The notes beneath the pieces were generated by a model, which saw only the letters and a list, made by a program, of their open reading frames with translations, had not been told where the DNA came from and ran no database searches. Shown in pieces: positions 1 through 7,870 of a DNA stretch of 16,152 nt. The position numbers were made by a program, and so were the translations under genes. The DNA is from Cupriavidus sp. Its GTDB lineage: Bacteria > Pseudomonadota > Gammaproteobacteria > Burkholderiales > Burkholderiaceae. Numbering within the stretch: the first letter of the stretch is position 1; each line of letters opens with the position of its first letter. Location of the stretch: assembly GCA_013362725.1 (NCBI GenBank), contig JABFVP010000459.1, positions 1 through 16,152 of the forward strand. Direction: 5' to 3'.

Positions 1-567
1 GACACCCCCGCGCTGGCCCGGCTGACCAACGCACCGGTCTACAACGGCGGCGGCCTGGGCCGGGCGCTGGTCAGTCTCGGCCTGGTGCCGGAGGCGCAGG
101 TGGAGCGCTTCGGCAAGAGCGGCACGGCAATGCCGTTTGGCCCGGCGGGCCCAAAGATCACGGCGGTGCATGCGGAACACTCGTCGGAACTGGCATTGAA
201 AAACCCGGCCACAGGCAAGGACGAGACCCACTACGGCGGCGAGCCGGTGGGCTACATCATCGAACTGGAGAACGGCTTCCGCATCTGGCACATGGGCGAT
301 ACCGGTCTGTTCGGCGACATGCGCCTGATCGGCGAGATCTACAAGCCGGATCTGGTGCTGATCCCGATCGGCGGGTACTCCACCATGGGACCGCAGGATG
401 CCGCGCTCGCCGTGCGCGACCTGATCCGGCCCCGTTTCGCGATCCCGATCCACTACCAGACCTCGCCGCAAGCGAGCGGCACGCCGGAGGCGTTCAAGGC
501 GGCGCTGGGTCCCGGTGCCGCGGCAGGCGTGATCGTGCCGCAGCCGGGAGAGAAGGTCGACTTCTGA
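1..567 (+). CDS. UPF0173-family metal-dependent hydrolase, 3' part
   Basis: The frame is open from base 1, so the 5' end lies outside the window and 188 codons are visible. The family has a metallo-beta-lactamase fold (UPF0173, related to the UlaG-type lactonases) and hydrolyses unknown substrates with two bound metals. The N-terminal HxHxDH metal motif is off the window. Later ligand regions are visible: a VHAEHSS stretch, HMGDTGLFGDM (the aspartate that bridges the metals in this fold) and, near the end, AIPIHYQT with the last metal histidine. No signal peptide can be judged. A GTG at 85 could be mistaken for the start, but good family-like protein sequence precedes it (TNAPVYNGGGLGRAL), so 85 is not the start. 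Family assignment is firm; substrate is unknown. Confidence 0.85.
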   Translation, partial: DTPALARLTNAPVYNGGGLGRALVSLGLVPEAQVERFGKSGTAMPFGPAGPKITAVHAEHSSELALKNPATGKDETHYGGEPVGYIIELENGFRIWHMGDTGLFGDMRLIGEIYKPDLVLIPIGGYSTMGPQDAALAVRDLIRPRFAIPIHYQTSPQASGTPEAFKAALGPGAAAGVIVPQPGEKVDF

Positions 568-672
568 AATCGCCTCCTGGGACGTGGTGTTGGCCATGGC
601 TGAACTCCCCGCGAGACCGCACTGAGCGGCTAAGATAAGCCGGTCAGCCAGAACCTTGAGGAACGAGCATCG

Positions 673-1092
673 ATGCATCCATCTGAACAGATCGACCAGC
701 TGATCGCGGGCCTGGCCGACTGGCGCGGCCAGACCCTGGCCAGCCTGCGCAAGGCTATCCTCGCCGCAGATAGCGGTATCGTCGAGGAATGGAAATGGAT
801 GGGCAGCCCGGTATGGTCGCGCGACGGCATGATCGCCGTCGCCAATGCCCACAAGGCCAAGGTGAAGATTACCTTTACCAACGGCGCCAGCCTGCCCGAC
901 CCGGACCACCTCTTCAACGCCGGCCTGGGCGGCAACAAATGGCGCGCGATCGACCTCGCCGAGGGCGACAAGATCGACGCACGCGCGCTCGAGGCCCTGG
1001 TCCGCGCCGCGATCGCGTTCAACCAGGGCAAGGCAGGGAAAAAAGCGCCGGCGCGCACCCGGGCACAGGCCAGCCAGCAAGACGACGCTTGA
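673..1092 (+). CDS. DUF1801 domain protein
   Basis: A 139-residue protein of the DUF1801 type (YdhG/YjhX-like fold, function not established). The family pattern is visible: a short N-terminal helix, then LRKAIL, EEWKWMGSPVW, MIAVANAHKAKVKITFTNGASL and a late NKWRAIDL segment. The C-terminal 20 residues are basic and Ala/Gln-rich (KAGKKAPARTRAQA), a likely disordered or nucleic-acid-contacting tail. The start is supported by a GAGGA Shine-Dalgarno sequence at about 658-662. It lies 105 bp after the UPF0173 gene on the same strand and converges on the LysR gene. No signal peptide or membrane segment is seen, so it is presumably cytoplasmic. I infer no specific role. Confidence 0.85.
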   Translation: MHPSEQIDQLIAGLADWRGQTLASLRKAILAADSGIVEEWKWMGSPVWSRDGMIAVANAHKAKVKITFTNGASLPDPDHLFNAGLGGNKWRAIDLAEGDKIDARALEALVRAAIAFNQGKAGKKAPARTRAQASQQDDA

Positions 1093-1210
1093 AGCGCCGG
1101 GGGTTCGACTGCCCTCGATCTTGAATCCGATATCCGCGTTGTGGTTGTGCGCCGCGCCGGCGGCGGTTCTTTCATCTTAGTAGTGTTCAGGACGGGGACA
1201 CGCCCGGGTG

Positions 1211-2140
1211 TCAACCATGCGGGGCGCCAGCGGCCCTTGCCGGCCCAAACCGCTCCGCGTAGATCGCCGCCACCCAGTCGACAAACACCCGCACGCGCGG
1301 CGCCAGCTGGCGGTGGAACGGGTACAGCGCCGACACCGGCAGGTCCGGGCATGGCCAGGGTGCCAGCACCTGCACCAGCCGCCCCGCGCGCAAATGGTCT
1401 TCGACGCGGAAGCGCGGCACCTGGATCAGGCCGCAGCCGGCCAGCGCCGCGCTGGTATAGCACTCGGCATCGCTGACTGAAATCCAGCCGCTGGCCCTGA
1501 ACGCGCGCACCTCGCCATCTACGGTCAACGTGAACGGGTAGCGGTTGTCATGGTTGCGGGAAAAGTAGCCCACGCCGACGTGCCCCGCCAGCTCGGTCGG
1601 ATGCGCTGGCGTGCCGTGCGCCGCCAGGTACGCGGGGCTGGCGCACAGCACCTCGGGCATCTCCGCCAGGCGCCGCGCCACCAGCGATGAATCGCGCGGC
1701 CGGCCGGCGCGCACCACGCAATCGATGCCCTCGCCGATCAGGTCGACCAGGCGGTCGCCGCTGCTGATGACCAGGTCGATATGCGGGTAGCGCGCGCGGA
1801 ACTCGCCGATGCGCGGCAGGATGATCAGCGTGGCATGGGTGCCGTGCAGGTCCAGCCGCAGCGTGCCGCGCGGATCGGCCACCTGGGTGCTGAGCGAGGT
1901 TTCGGCGTCTTCCAGCGCCTGCAGCACCTGCTTGCCGCGCTCATAGAAGGCCTGCCCGTCCAGCGTCGGGCGCACCTGCCGCGTGGTGCGCTCCAGCAAG
2001 CGGGCGCCGACGCGCGCCTCGAGCTCCTTGATCGCGTGCGTGGCGGTGGCGCGCGGCATGTCCAGCGCGTGGGCGGCGCGGGTGAAAGAGCCCAGTTCCA
2101 CGATCCGGGTGAAAAGTTGCAGCGCGTCGAAGCGGTCCAT
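1211..2140 (-). CDS. LysR-family transcriptional regulator
   Basis: A 309-residue LysR-type regulator of usual family length. The N-terminal winged helix-turn-helix occupies about residues 1-60 (MDRFDALQLFTRIVELGSF, then AAHALDMPRATATHAIKELE, then ARLLERTTRQVRPT). The LysR substrate-binding domain follows at about residues 90-295, with PRIGEFRARYPHIDLVI and the GIDCVVRAG segment typical of the subgroup that includes CrgA/DmlR-like regulators. It is divergent from the ABC transporter gene at 2372, with 231 bp between the two starts, so regulation of that transporter is a reasonable inference from the usual LysR layout. The start has no strong Shine-Dalgarno sequence but fits the family N-terminus exactly. 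The effector cannot be inferred. Confidence 0.93.
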   Translation of the reverse strand: MDRFDALQLFTRIVELGSFTRAAHALDMPRATATHAIKELEARVGARLLERTTRQVRPTLDGQAFYERGKQVLQALEDAETSLSTQVADPRGTLRLDLHGTHATLIILPRIGEFRARYPHIDLVISSGDRLVDLIGEGIDCVVRAGRPRDSSLVARRLAEMPEVLCASPAYLAAHGTPAHPTELAGHVGVGYFSRNHDNRYPFTLTVDGEVRAFRASGWISVSDAECYTSAALAGCGLIQVPRFRVEDHLRAGRLVQVLAPWPCPDLPVSALYPFHRQLAPRVRVFVDWVAAIYAERFGPARAAGAPHG

Positions 2141-2371
2141 GCGGCGGCGGCCTGTATTGGGAAACGGTCACCCCGGGATTGGAATCAGCTTCGGACACCG
2201 CGTCAAGCCACGGCAGTTGCCCCGGCGCTCGTGCGCGGGCACGCAAAAGCGCCGGGCATCGATTTTGCTGGCCTATATTTCAATAGTCATTTTCCTCCGC
2301 CGCGCCAGTTCGCGATCGAACCGGTGCCGCCATGTGACGATAATGAGATCCGCTGACTCCGGAGGTGGATT

Positions 2372-4135
2372 ATGAGCGCCGTGCCCGAGCCGCAAGTGGC
2401 CGACCGCACTACGCCCCCCGGCAAAGGCCCCGCCACGTCGACGCGGCACGTCTGGACCCGCTATTGGGTGATCGCGAAACCCTACTGGATCTCCCAGGAG
2501 CGGTGGAAGGCCGCCGGACTGCTGCTGGTGCTGGTCCTGCTGTTACTGGGCCAGACCCAGGCCGAGGTGCTGATCAACGAGCAGACCGGTGAATTCACCT
2601 CGGCGCTGGCGGCAGGCGACGCCGACCGCTTCTGGTCCTCGATCCGCAGCTGCCTGTATATCCTGATCTTCGCCATTCCCGTCTACGCTGTTTACTACTA
2701 CATCCGCAACAAGCTCGGCCTGCGCTGGCGGCGCTGGATGACCCATCATTACCTGGACGGATATTTCAAGAACCGCATTTTCTACAAGCTCAATGCGGAT
2801 GCCGGCATCGACAATCCCGACCAGCGCATCTCCGAGGACATCAACACCTTTACGCGGCAGTCGCTGTTCTTCCTGTCGATCGGCATCGGGGCGCTGCTGC
2901 AGCTGATTGCGTTCAGCGCGGTGCTGTGGTTGATTTCCCGGGAGCTGGTCTATTTCCTGGTGGTCTACGCCATCGCCGGCACCTTTGTCTCGATCGCCTG
3001 TTTCGGGCGCGTGCTGATCGGCCTGAACTTCTACCAGCTCAAGCGCGAGGCCGACTTCCGCTTCAGCCTGATCCGCGTGCGCGAGAACGCCGAGTCGATC
3101 GCGTTCTATCGCGGCGAGCCGCAGGAGTCTTCCCATGTGCGGGGGCGCTTCGGCAAGGCGTTCCAGAACTTCGAGCGGCTCATCAAGTGGCAGCTGGGGC
3201 TGAACATGTTCCAGTATGGCTATGGCTTCCTGACCATCCTGCTGCCCAGCGCCATCGTGGCGGCGCGCGTGCTGGACGGCGAGCTCGAGGTCGGCAGCGC
3301 GATCCGAGCCGCTGGCGCCTTTGCCGCCGTGCTGAATGCGCTGACGGTGATCGTCGATAACTTTGAAGACCTGAGCCGGTTCGTGGCCGGGCTTGACCGC
3401 CTGGACACGTTTTCCAGCACCCTGACCGGCAAGAAGGCCGGCGCGCGGCGGACGGCCAGCACCATCGAGTCACGCCAGGAAGCACGGCTCGCGCTGGAGC
3501 GCGTCACGCTGCAGACCCCCAATCAGGAGCGCACCCTGATCACCGACCTGAGTGTGTCGATCAGCCCGGGCGAGGGACTGCTGATCGTCGGCGCCAGCGG
3601 CGGCGGCAAGAGTTCGCTGATGCGCGCGATCGCGGGCCTGTGGAACAGCGGCACCGGCCGCATCGTGCGCCCGGCGCCGCAGGACATGCTGTTCCTGCCG
3701 CAGCATCCGTACATGGTGGTCGGCAGCCTGCGCAGCCAGCTGCTCTATCCCAACCATGTCGGCCGGCAGGTCGCAGACGACGAACTGCTGCAATTGCTGG
3801 ATACCGTTAACCTGCGCGACATCGCCGGCCGCTTCGGCGGACTCGACACGGAAGTGGACTGGAGCAAGGTGCTGTCGCTGGGCGAACAGCAGCGGCTGAC
3901 CATCGCGCGCGTGCTGCTGGCCAGGCCGCGCTATGTGATGCTGGACGAGGCCACCAGCGCCCTCGACATCAGCAACGAAGAGGCCCTGTACCAGTTGCTG
4001 GCGGGCTTGCAGGCGACGCTGGTCAGCGTCAGCCACCGGCCCACGCTGCTGAAGTATCACCACCAGGTGCTGGAACTGCCTGGCGACGGCAGCTGGCGGC
4101 TGCATCCGGCAAAGGATTACCGGTTCGGCTGGTAA
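2372..4135 (+). CDS. SbmA/YddA-like ABC transporter, fused permease and ATPase
   Basis: A 587-residue half-transporter with both domains in one chain. The membrane part (ABC_membrane_2 type, about residues 30-345) carries the subfamily marks DNPDQRI (148-153) and ENAESIAFYRGE (238-249), with hydrophobic segments near 47-60, 93-112, 165-187, 191-215 and 280-300. The ATPase has Walker A GASGGGKSS (407-415), Q-loop Q444, signature LSLGEQQR (501-508), Walker B with DEATSALD (525-532) and switch H555, so it should be active. Related proteins (YddA, BacA-like, peroxisomal ABCD) move peptides, cobalamin-like compounds or acyl chains; the substrate here is unknown. The start is fixed by GGAGGTGG at 2361-2368. 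It probably works as a homodimer in the inner membrane. Confidence 0.93.
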   Translation: MSAVPEPQVADRTTPPGKGPATSTRHVWTRYWVIAKPYWISQERWKAAGLLLVLVLLLLGQTQAEVLINEQTGEFTSALAAGDADRFWSSIRSCLYILIFAIPVYAVYYYIRNKLGLRWRRWMTHHYLDGYFKNRIFYKLNADAGIDNPDQRISEDINTFTRQSLFFLSIGIGALLQLIAFSAVLWLISRELVYFLVVYAIAGTFVSIACFGRVLIGLNFYQLKREADFRFSLIRVRENAESIAFYRGEPQESSHVRGRFGKAFQNFERLIKWQLGLNMFQYGYGFLTILLPSAIVAARVLDGELEVGSAIRAAGAFAAVLNALTVIVDNFEDLSRFVAGLDRLDTFSSTLTGKKAGARRTASTIESRQEARLALERVTLQTPNQERTLITDLSVSISPGEGLLIVGASGGGKSSLMRAIAGLWNSGTGRIVRPAPQDMLFLPQHPYMVVGSLRSQLLYPNHVGRQVADDELLQLLDTVNLRDIAGRFGGLDTEVDWSKVLSLGEQQRLTIARVLLARPRYVMLDEATSALDISNEEALYQLLAGLQATLVSVSHRPTLLKYHHQVLELPGDGSWRLHPAKDYRFGW

Positions 4136-4226
4136 CGGGTGGGGCCGCGGCACCGGCAGCACGCGCCCGGATGCGTTGCGCTATGCTGAACGGATCCCCA
4201 TCCGCAGTGCTTACCGGAGACCCATC

Positions 4227-4745
4227 ATGCGCCATCGCCTGTTCGTCTGGCTGGCCGCCACCGCGGCTACCGTGCTGTGCGCCTGCGCAACGCTGCAGCC
4301 GATGCAGACTGCGCAGAAAATGATCGGCAGCCCGCAGAGCGCCGTGCGCGATACCTTTGGCGCGCCTTCCGAAACCTATCCGCTCGCCAACGGCACCAGC
4401 CGCTGGATCTATTCCAAGCAGCCGCTCGGCTTCGAGGTCTATGCCGCGGACTTCGACGCCGGCGGCAAGCTGACCAGCTTCCGCCAGATGCTGACCGAGA
4501 AGGAAATCTACGCCGCCCGCCCGGGCGTGTGGACCAAGCAGGACGTGGCCGAGCACTTCGGCCTGCCGCGCGAGCCGGTCGAGTACTACCCGATGATGAA
4601 ACGCGAGGCCTGGTCGTACCGGCTCTACGCCGGCGCGTATCAGCCGGCGCACTTCAGCGCGTATTTCGACGAGAGCGGGGTGCTGGACCGCACCATGATC
4701 ATCGTCGACGCGATCGGCGGGGATGCACGCGACGGCAGCAAGTGA
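4227..4745 (+). CDS. Putative lipoprotein with two SmpA/OmlA-like repeats
   Basis: A 172-residue protein starting at the ATG with CCGGAGA 6 bases upstream; an in-frame upstream ATG at 4176 would place a charged stretch before the signal and is less likely. The N-terminus is a lipoprotein signal: MRHR, a hydrophobic run, then the lipobox LCAC with the modified cysteine at 20. The mature part contains two similar units. Residues 33-88 have FGAPSE, W60-x-Y62 and DFDAGGKL. Residues 102-160 have FGLPRE, W129-x-Y131 and YFDESGVL. This resembles the BLIP-like fold of SmpA/OmlA (BamE) proteins, in duplicate. It lies 91 bp after the ABC gene and may share its transcript. An outer-membrane or periplasmic role is inferred; the function is unknown. 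Confidence 0.85.
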   Translation: MRHRLFVWLAATAATVLCACATLQPMQTAQKMIGSPQSAVRDTFGAPSETYPLANGTSRWIYSKQPLGFEVYAADFDAGGKLTSFRQMLTEKEIYAARPGVWTKQDVAEHFGLPREPVEYYPMMKREAWSYRLYAGAYQPAHFSAYFDESGVLDRTMIIVDAIGGDARDGSK

Positions 4746-4784
4746 GCGGGCGGGCTGCAGGCGGTCGTGCCACGGATGCCGGTC

Positions 4785-5261
4785 TTATCCCTGGTCGGCG
4801 CGCCTGGCGGGCTCGGGGATCATGGGCGCGCCGGGCTTGCGCAGCATTTTCTCGACCTCGCCGGCATGCAGCTCCTCGAGCTGGATCAACTGCCGCGCAT
4901 ACTCCTCCAGCGCAACGGAGCGGCCCTCGACCAGGCCAAGCAGTTCACGGTACAAGCCCAGCGCCTGCCGCTCCGTGGCCAGCGACTCGCGCAGGATCGC
5001 GCCGATATCCTGGGTGTGGGCGTCCAGCAGCTCGCCGATGCCGAGCGAGGGATAGGCGCCGAGGGTGGTGATCCATTCGCCCGCCTGCTGCGCATGCAGC
5101 AGCGACTCGCCTGCCTGCTCGCGCAGCCACGACACGATCGGGATGCGCCCGAAGCCGAAGATCAGGAATGAATAGTGCGTGTAGCGCACCACGCCGGCGA
5201 GCTCGGCCTCGAGGATCCGGTTAAGGACGCCGACAACCTTGTCCTGTTCGATGTCCGCCAT
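4785..5261 (-). CDS. Ferritin-like (bacterioferritin-type) protein
   Basis: A 158-residue all-helical protein, the length of bacterioferritin. The start at 5261 is preceded by a strong GGAGG; an upstream in-frame ATG at 5318 lacks one. Candidate diiron ligands line up with ferritin helices: E20 (EAELAGVVRYTHY), E52 and H56 (GESLLHAQQAGEW), E97 (ATERQAL), and E129 with H132 (EELH). The Met that binds haem in bacterioferritin (Met52 in E. coli) is not present near E52, so a non-haem form is likely. The E52-H56 gap is one residue longer than in E. coli Bfr. It follows the usp gene by 72 bp on the same strand, suggesting a stress-linked pair. Its role is probably iron oxidation/storage or a Dps-like protective function. 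Confidence 0.85.
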   Translation of the reverse strand: MADIEQDKVVGVLNRILEAELAGVVRYTHYSFLIFGFGRIPIVSWLREQAGESLLHAQQAGEWITTLGAYPSLGIGELLDAHTQDIGAILRESLATERQALGLYRELLGLVEGRSVALEEYARQLIQLEELHAGEVEKMLRKPGAPMIPEPARRADQG

Positions 5262-5333
5262 GGCAGCACCTCCGTGTGGGTGGGGGTCCGGCCGCACGCG
5301 CGCATCGCGGGGCTGCACGCCGCGCCGGCGTCT

Positions 5334-5765
5334 TCAGCGGTAGACCAGCACAGGAACCCGGCAGTGGGTCAGCACCTTCTGCGTTTCACTGCCGACCAGC
5401 AAGGCGTCCAGACCCCTGCGGCCGTGCGACGCCATGAAGATCACATCACAATCGTGCCTTGCCGCGGCGTCGATGATGCCTTTGTAGGGAACGGTTGCCG
5501 TCATGTCGGTGGCGCACGGTACGCCCGCCGCCCTGGCGGCGGCAACCACTTCTTCCAGCCGCGCCCGGGCCCGTTCGGCTTCCTGCTCCTCGAAGGCCTT
5601 GCGCCTGGGATGGCCCGCGTCGCCCGAGGACAGGTAGGGATACTCTTCCATGCAGGTATAGGCGGTCAGCCTGGCGCCATCGGCCTTGACACAGCCGATT
5701 GCCGCATCCATCGCCTTCCTTGAAAGTTCCGAGCCATCGGTGGCCAGCAAGATGTGCTTGAACAC
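5334..5765 (-). CDS. Universal stress protein, UspA family (copy 1)
   Basis: A 143-residue single Usp domain. I chose the GTG start at 5765 because GGGGAGGGG lies just upstream and the product then begins VFKHILLATDGSELS, the canonical Usp N-terminus. A longer in-frame opening to 5939 has no family similarity. The nucleotide-binding loop reads ASHG-x9-GS (ASHGRRGLDALLVGS), a common variant of the G-x2-G-x9-G-S motif in which the first Gly is Ala, and the C-terminal strand is VPVLVYR. This indicates an ATP-binding-type Usp. It is a clear paralogue of the gene at 11630, roughly half identical by eye and sharing the EEYPY and GIIDAAxRHxCDVIFMASHGRRG blocks. It lies between phaB (193 bp upstream) and the ferritin-like gene (72 bp downstream). 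Confidence 0.93.
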   Translation of the reverse strand: MFKHILLATDGSELSRKAMDAAIGCVKADGARLTAYTCMEEYPYLSSGDAGHPRRKAFEEQEAERARARLEEVVAAARAAGVPCATDMTATVPYKGIIDAAARHDCDVIFMASHGRRGLDALLVGSETQKVLTHCRVPVLVYR

Positions 5766-5958
5766 GATTACCCCTCCCCATGCGTTGGATCGCGGGGCAG
5801 GTGTGGCGCCCCGCCGGTCAAGCTTCAGTATGGACAAGAATCCGGATTGCGGCGGAACGTAACGATGGCCAGCGGCCGTCGACTGTCCGGCGCGCTGGCG
5901 GGGTGGACTTCGCGCAAGCGGGGCCGGGGCGGGTGCCAAGGCCCCGGTCCTGGCTTCC

Positions 5959-6702
5959 TTACTGCATGTGCTGCCCGCCGTTGATGGCGATATTCGAGCC
6001 GGTCACATAGGCCGCGTCCTCGGAGCACAGGTAGGCAATCAGCGCGGCGACTTCCTCCGGCTTGCCGACGCGCCCGACCGGGATCTGCGGCAGGATCTTG
6101 GTCTCCATGATCTCCCTGGGCACGGCATTGACCATCTTGGTCGCCAGGTAGCCCGGCGAGACCGTGTTGACGGTCACGCCCTTGCGCGCCACTTCCAGCG
6201 CCAGCGACTTGGTGAAGCCGTGCATGCCGGCCTTGGCCGCGGCATAGTTGGTCTGGCCGAACGCGCCCTTGGAGCCGTTGACCGACGAGATATTGATGAT
6301 GCGGCCCCAGCCGCGCTCGACCATGCCTTCGCACAGCGGCTTGGTCAGGTTGAACACCGAATCAAGATTGGTCCGCATCACCGCATCCCAGTTCGGCTTG
6401 TCCATTTTTTTGAACGCCATATCGCGCGTAATACCGGCATTGTTCACCAGGATGTCGACCTGGCCGACGTCGGCCAGGATGCGCGCGGCGCAGGCCTGGC
6501 AGGCGTCGTAGTCGGATACGTCGACCTCATAGGCGCGCATCTCGCGGCCGCTGGCCGCCATCGTGGCCAGCCAGTCCCCGGCGCTGGCATTGCCGGGCGA
6601 GTGCGTCACCACCACGGCATGGCCGGCGTCGTGCAGCCGGATGCTGATGGCTTCACCGAGTCCACCCATGCCACCTGTTACCAATGCGATTCTCTTCGTC
6701 AT
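5959..6702 (-). CDS. phaB: Acetoacetyl-CoA reductase
   Basis: A 247-residue short-chain dehydrogenase that reduces acetoacetyl-CoA to (R)-3-hydroxybutyryl-CoA with NADPH, the second step of PHB synthesis. It resembles Cupriavidus PhaB along its whole length: VTGGMGGLGEAI nucleotide loop (8-19), NNAGITRD (87-94), N112, catalytic S140, Y153 and K157 (ISSVNG..GQTNYAAAKAG), TVNTVSPGY (177-185) and a final INGGQHM. The segment after the second strand (THSPGNASAG) differs from PhaB1, so cofactor preference could differ. The start at 6702 fits the family N-terminus MTKRIALVTGG, although its Shine-Dalgarno sequence is weak. It sits 267 bp after the phasin gene. As I recall, C. necator H16 has a similar phaB3-phaP3 pair, so this is probably a secondary reductase rather than the phaCAB copy. 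Confidence 0.92.
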   Translation of the reverse strand: MTKRIALVTGGMGGLGEAISIRLHDAGHAVVVTHSPGNASAGDWLATMAASGREMRAYEVDVSDYDACQACAARILADVGQVDILVNNAGITRDMAFKKMDKPNWDAVMRTNLDSVFNLTKPLCEGMVERGWGRIINISSVNGSKGAFGQTNYAAAKAGMHGFTKSLALEVARKGVTVNTVSPGYLATKMVNAVPREIMETKILPQIPVGRVGKPEEVAALIAYLCSEDAAYVTGSNIAINGGQHMQ

Positions 6703-6969
6703 GCTGATTGCGTCGTTATCGTGAGTTGAAAGACCCTGCCTTGCAGGAAGGGACATTCCCCCGGTAGTCCCCGAGCAAGTTCCCGCCACCGTCGCGCAGG
6801 CAAAGCGCTGCCCTGCCGGGGCCGGACGTGCCGGTCCCGGTGCGCATGGATGAGGCGGGAAAATATGGTGTCGCGGTGCTGCGGTCCGGGAACGCGGAAG
6901 TTCCAGGCCCGCATGCCCGCGATCTGTGTGCAGCGCGCGGCCCAGGCTTGCCGGGCCAGCGCTGGCTTG

Positions 6970-7527
6970 TTACGCCTTGGCGGCGCGCGGCGTAGCGTTC
7001 GCGGCGGTGGCCGACGCGGCTGCCGCGGTCTTGGCGAAGTTGGCCTTGGCGGCTTCGGCGCCCTGCTTGGCGGCGTCCTGGAACGACTGGTAGGTGGTGT
7101 TGGCCGCGGCAACGCCCGACTGCAGCAGCGCGCTCAGCGCTTCCGAACCGGCCGGCGCGTTCTTCACGAAGGTGTCGACGAAAGCCTGGACGTTGCGGTT
7201 ATGCTGCTCGTACTGGGCTTCGACTGCCTTGCTCAGCTGCGCCTGGGTGTTCGAGGCGATTTCATAGACATGGCGCGCATACGCCACCGCCTTCTCGGCA
7301 GTCGGCTGGGCCAGGTTGCCCTGGCCCGCGAACACTTCGCGCAGATCCTTGCCGGCCAGCACCGCTTCGACGTTTTCCTGGCCTTCGGCGAGCGTGGCCC
7401 TGAGGGTCTGCAGGTTCAGTTCGGTCAGCTTCTGGAAACCTTCAAACGCCGTGTTCGTCAGCGCGAACAAATGGCTCACGTTGGACTTCTGCGCCGCAGC
7501 AAATTGTTCGGGCGTGAAAGGGGACAT
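6970..7527 (-). CDS. phaP: Phasin, PHB granule-associated protein
   Basis: A 185-residue phasin of the PhaP1 family (Phasin_2 type) that coats PHB granules. Visible features are MSPFTPEQFAAAQKSNVSHLFALTN, then a predicted long amphipathic helical run with FEGFQKLTELNLQTLRATLAE, an EIASNTQAQLSKAVEAQYEQHN segment, and an Ala-rich tail (about residues 160-185) ending PRAAKA. The ATG at 7527 has AGGAGA upstream, which rules out the longer in-frame opening to 7620. Its length is close to the roughly 190 residues of PhaP1. The gene is separated from upstream aceB by a strong terminator, so it must have its own promoter in 7528-7818, where TGCA-rich palindromes occur that could bind the PHB-responsive repressor PhaR. 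It lies upstream of phaB on the same strand. Confidence 0.93.
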   Translation of the reverse strand: MSPFTPEQFAAAQKSNVSHLFALTNTAFEGFQKLTELNLQTLRATLAEGQENVEAVLAGKDLREVFAGQGNLAQPTAEKAVAYARHVYEIASNTQAQLSKAVEAQYEQHNRNVQAFVDTFVKNAPAGSEALSALLQSGVAAANTTYQSFQDAAKQGAEAAKANFAKTAAAASATAANATPRAAKA

Positions 7528-7752
7528 GCAGATCTCCTGTGGGTGGATCGGGACGGAATGGCGCGCCGACGCGGGCAGTGCGGTCACGCCAAGGCGTTCC
7601 GATCCGTGCCGCGCCATCAATCTTGCAGCGCACCATCAAACCCGCATCCTAGATTGTTTACTCCAGTTCAGGCCCTAGGGATAAACCCAAAAAGTATTCA
7701 AGACAGGACAAGAAAGGTGCAGCCTTCGTCGCTCAGGTTACAAGTACTTACG

Positions 7753-7770
7753 CTGTACAGCTGCACTGCA
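7753..7770. promoter_or_regulatory. Candidate PhaR-type operator upstream of the phasin gene
   Basis: Two adjacent short palindromes are present, CTGTACAG (7753-7760) and TGCACTGCA (7762-7770), with a further TGCA at 7718-7721. PhaR repressors of PHB-forming bacteria are known to bind TGC/GCA-rich dyads near phasin genes. The site is about 225 bp before the phasin start, further than expected for simple repression, and I found no convincing -35/-10 pair beside it. The remaining 7528-7818 DNA shows no ORF. Confidence 0.3.
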
Positions 7771-7818
7771 TGACAGGTGTAAGGCGGACTTAACGCGTGG
7801 CCGCCGCGCGCCGGAAGC

Positions 7819-7848
7819 AAAAAAAAACCGCAGCCGAAGCTGCGGTTT
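7819..7848 (-). terminator. Intrinsic terminator of aceB
   Basis: Read on the minus strand, a perfect 10-bp stem (7839-7848 with 7825-7834) closes a four-base TTCG loop and is followed by a run of eight or nine T. It begins 22 bp after the aceB stop codon. It separates the dehalogenase-aceB transcript from the phasin gene. Confidence 0.9.
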
Positions 7849-7870
7849 GTGGTTGCCAGTGCAAGCTTGC

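Noticed and set aside
2263..2344. Promoter elements (TATATT, GATAAT) for the ABC transporter gene
   Set aside because: GATAAT at 2339-2344 is a fair -10, but no acceptable -35 lies 16-18 bp upstream, so no call was made.
7696..7707. 12-base exact repeat ATTCAAGACAGG also present at 11538-11549
   Set aside because: Several exact 12-mer repeats are expected by chance in 16 kb, and the two copies lie differently relative to their genes.
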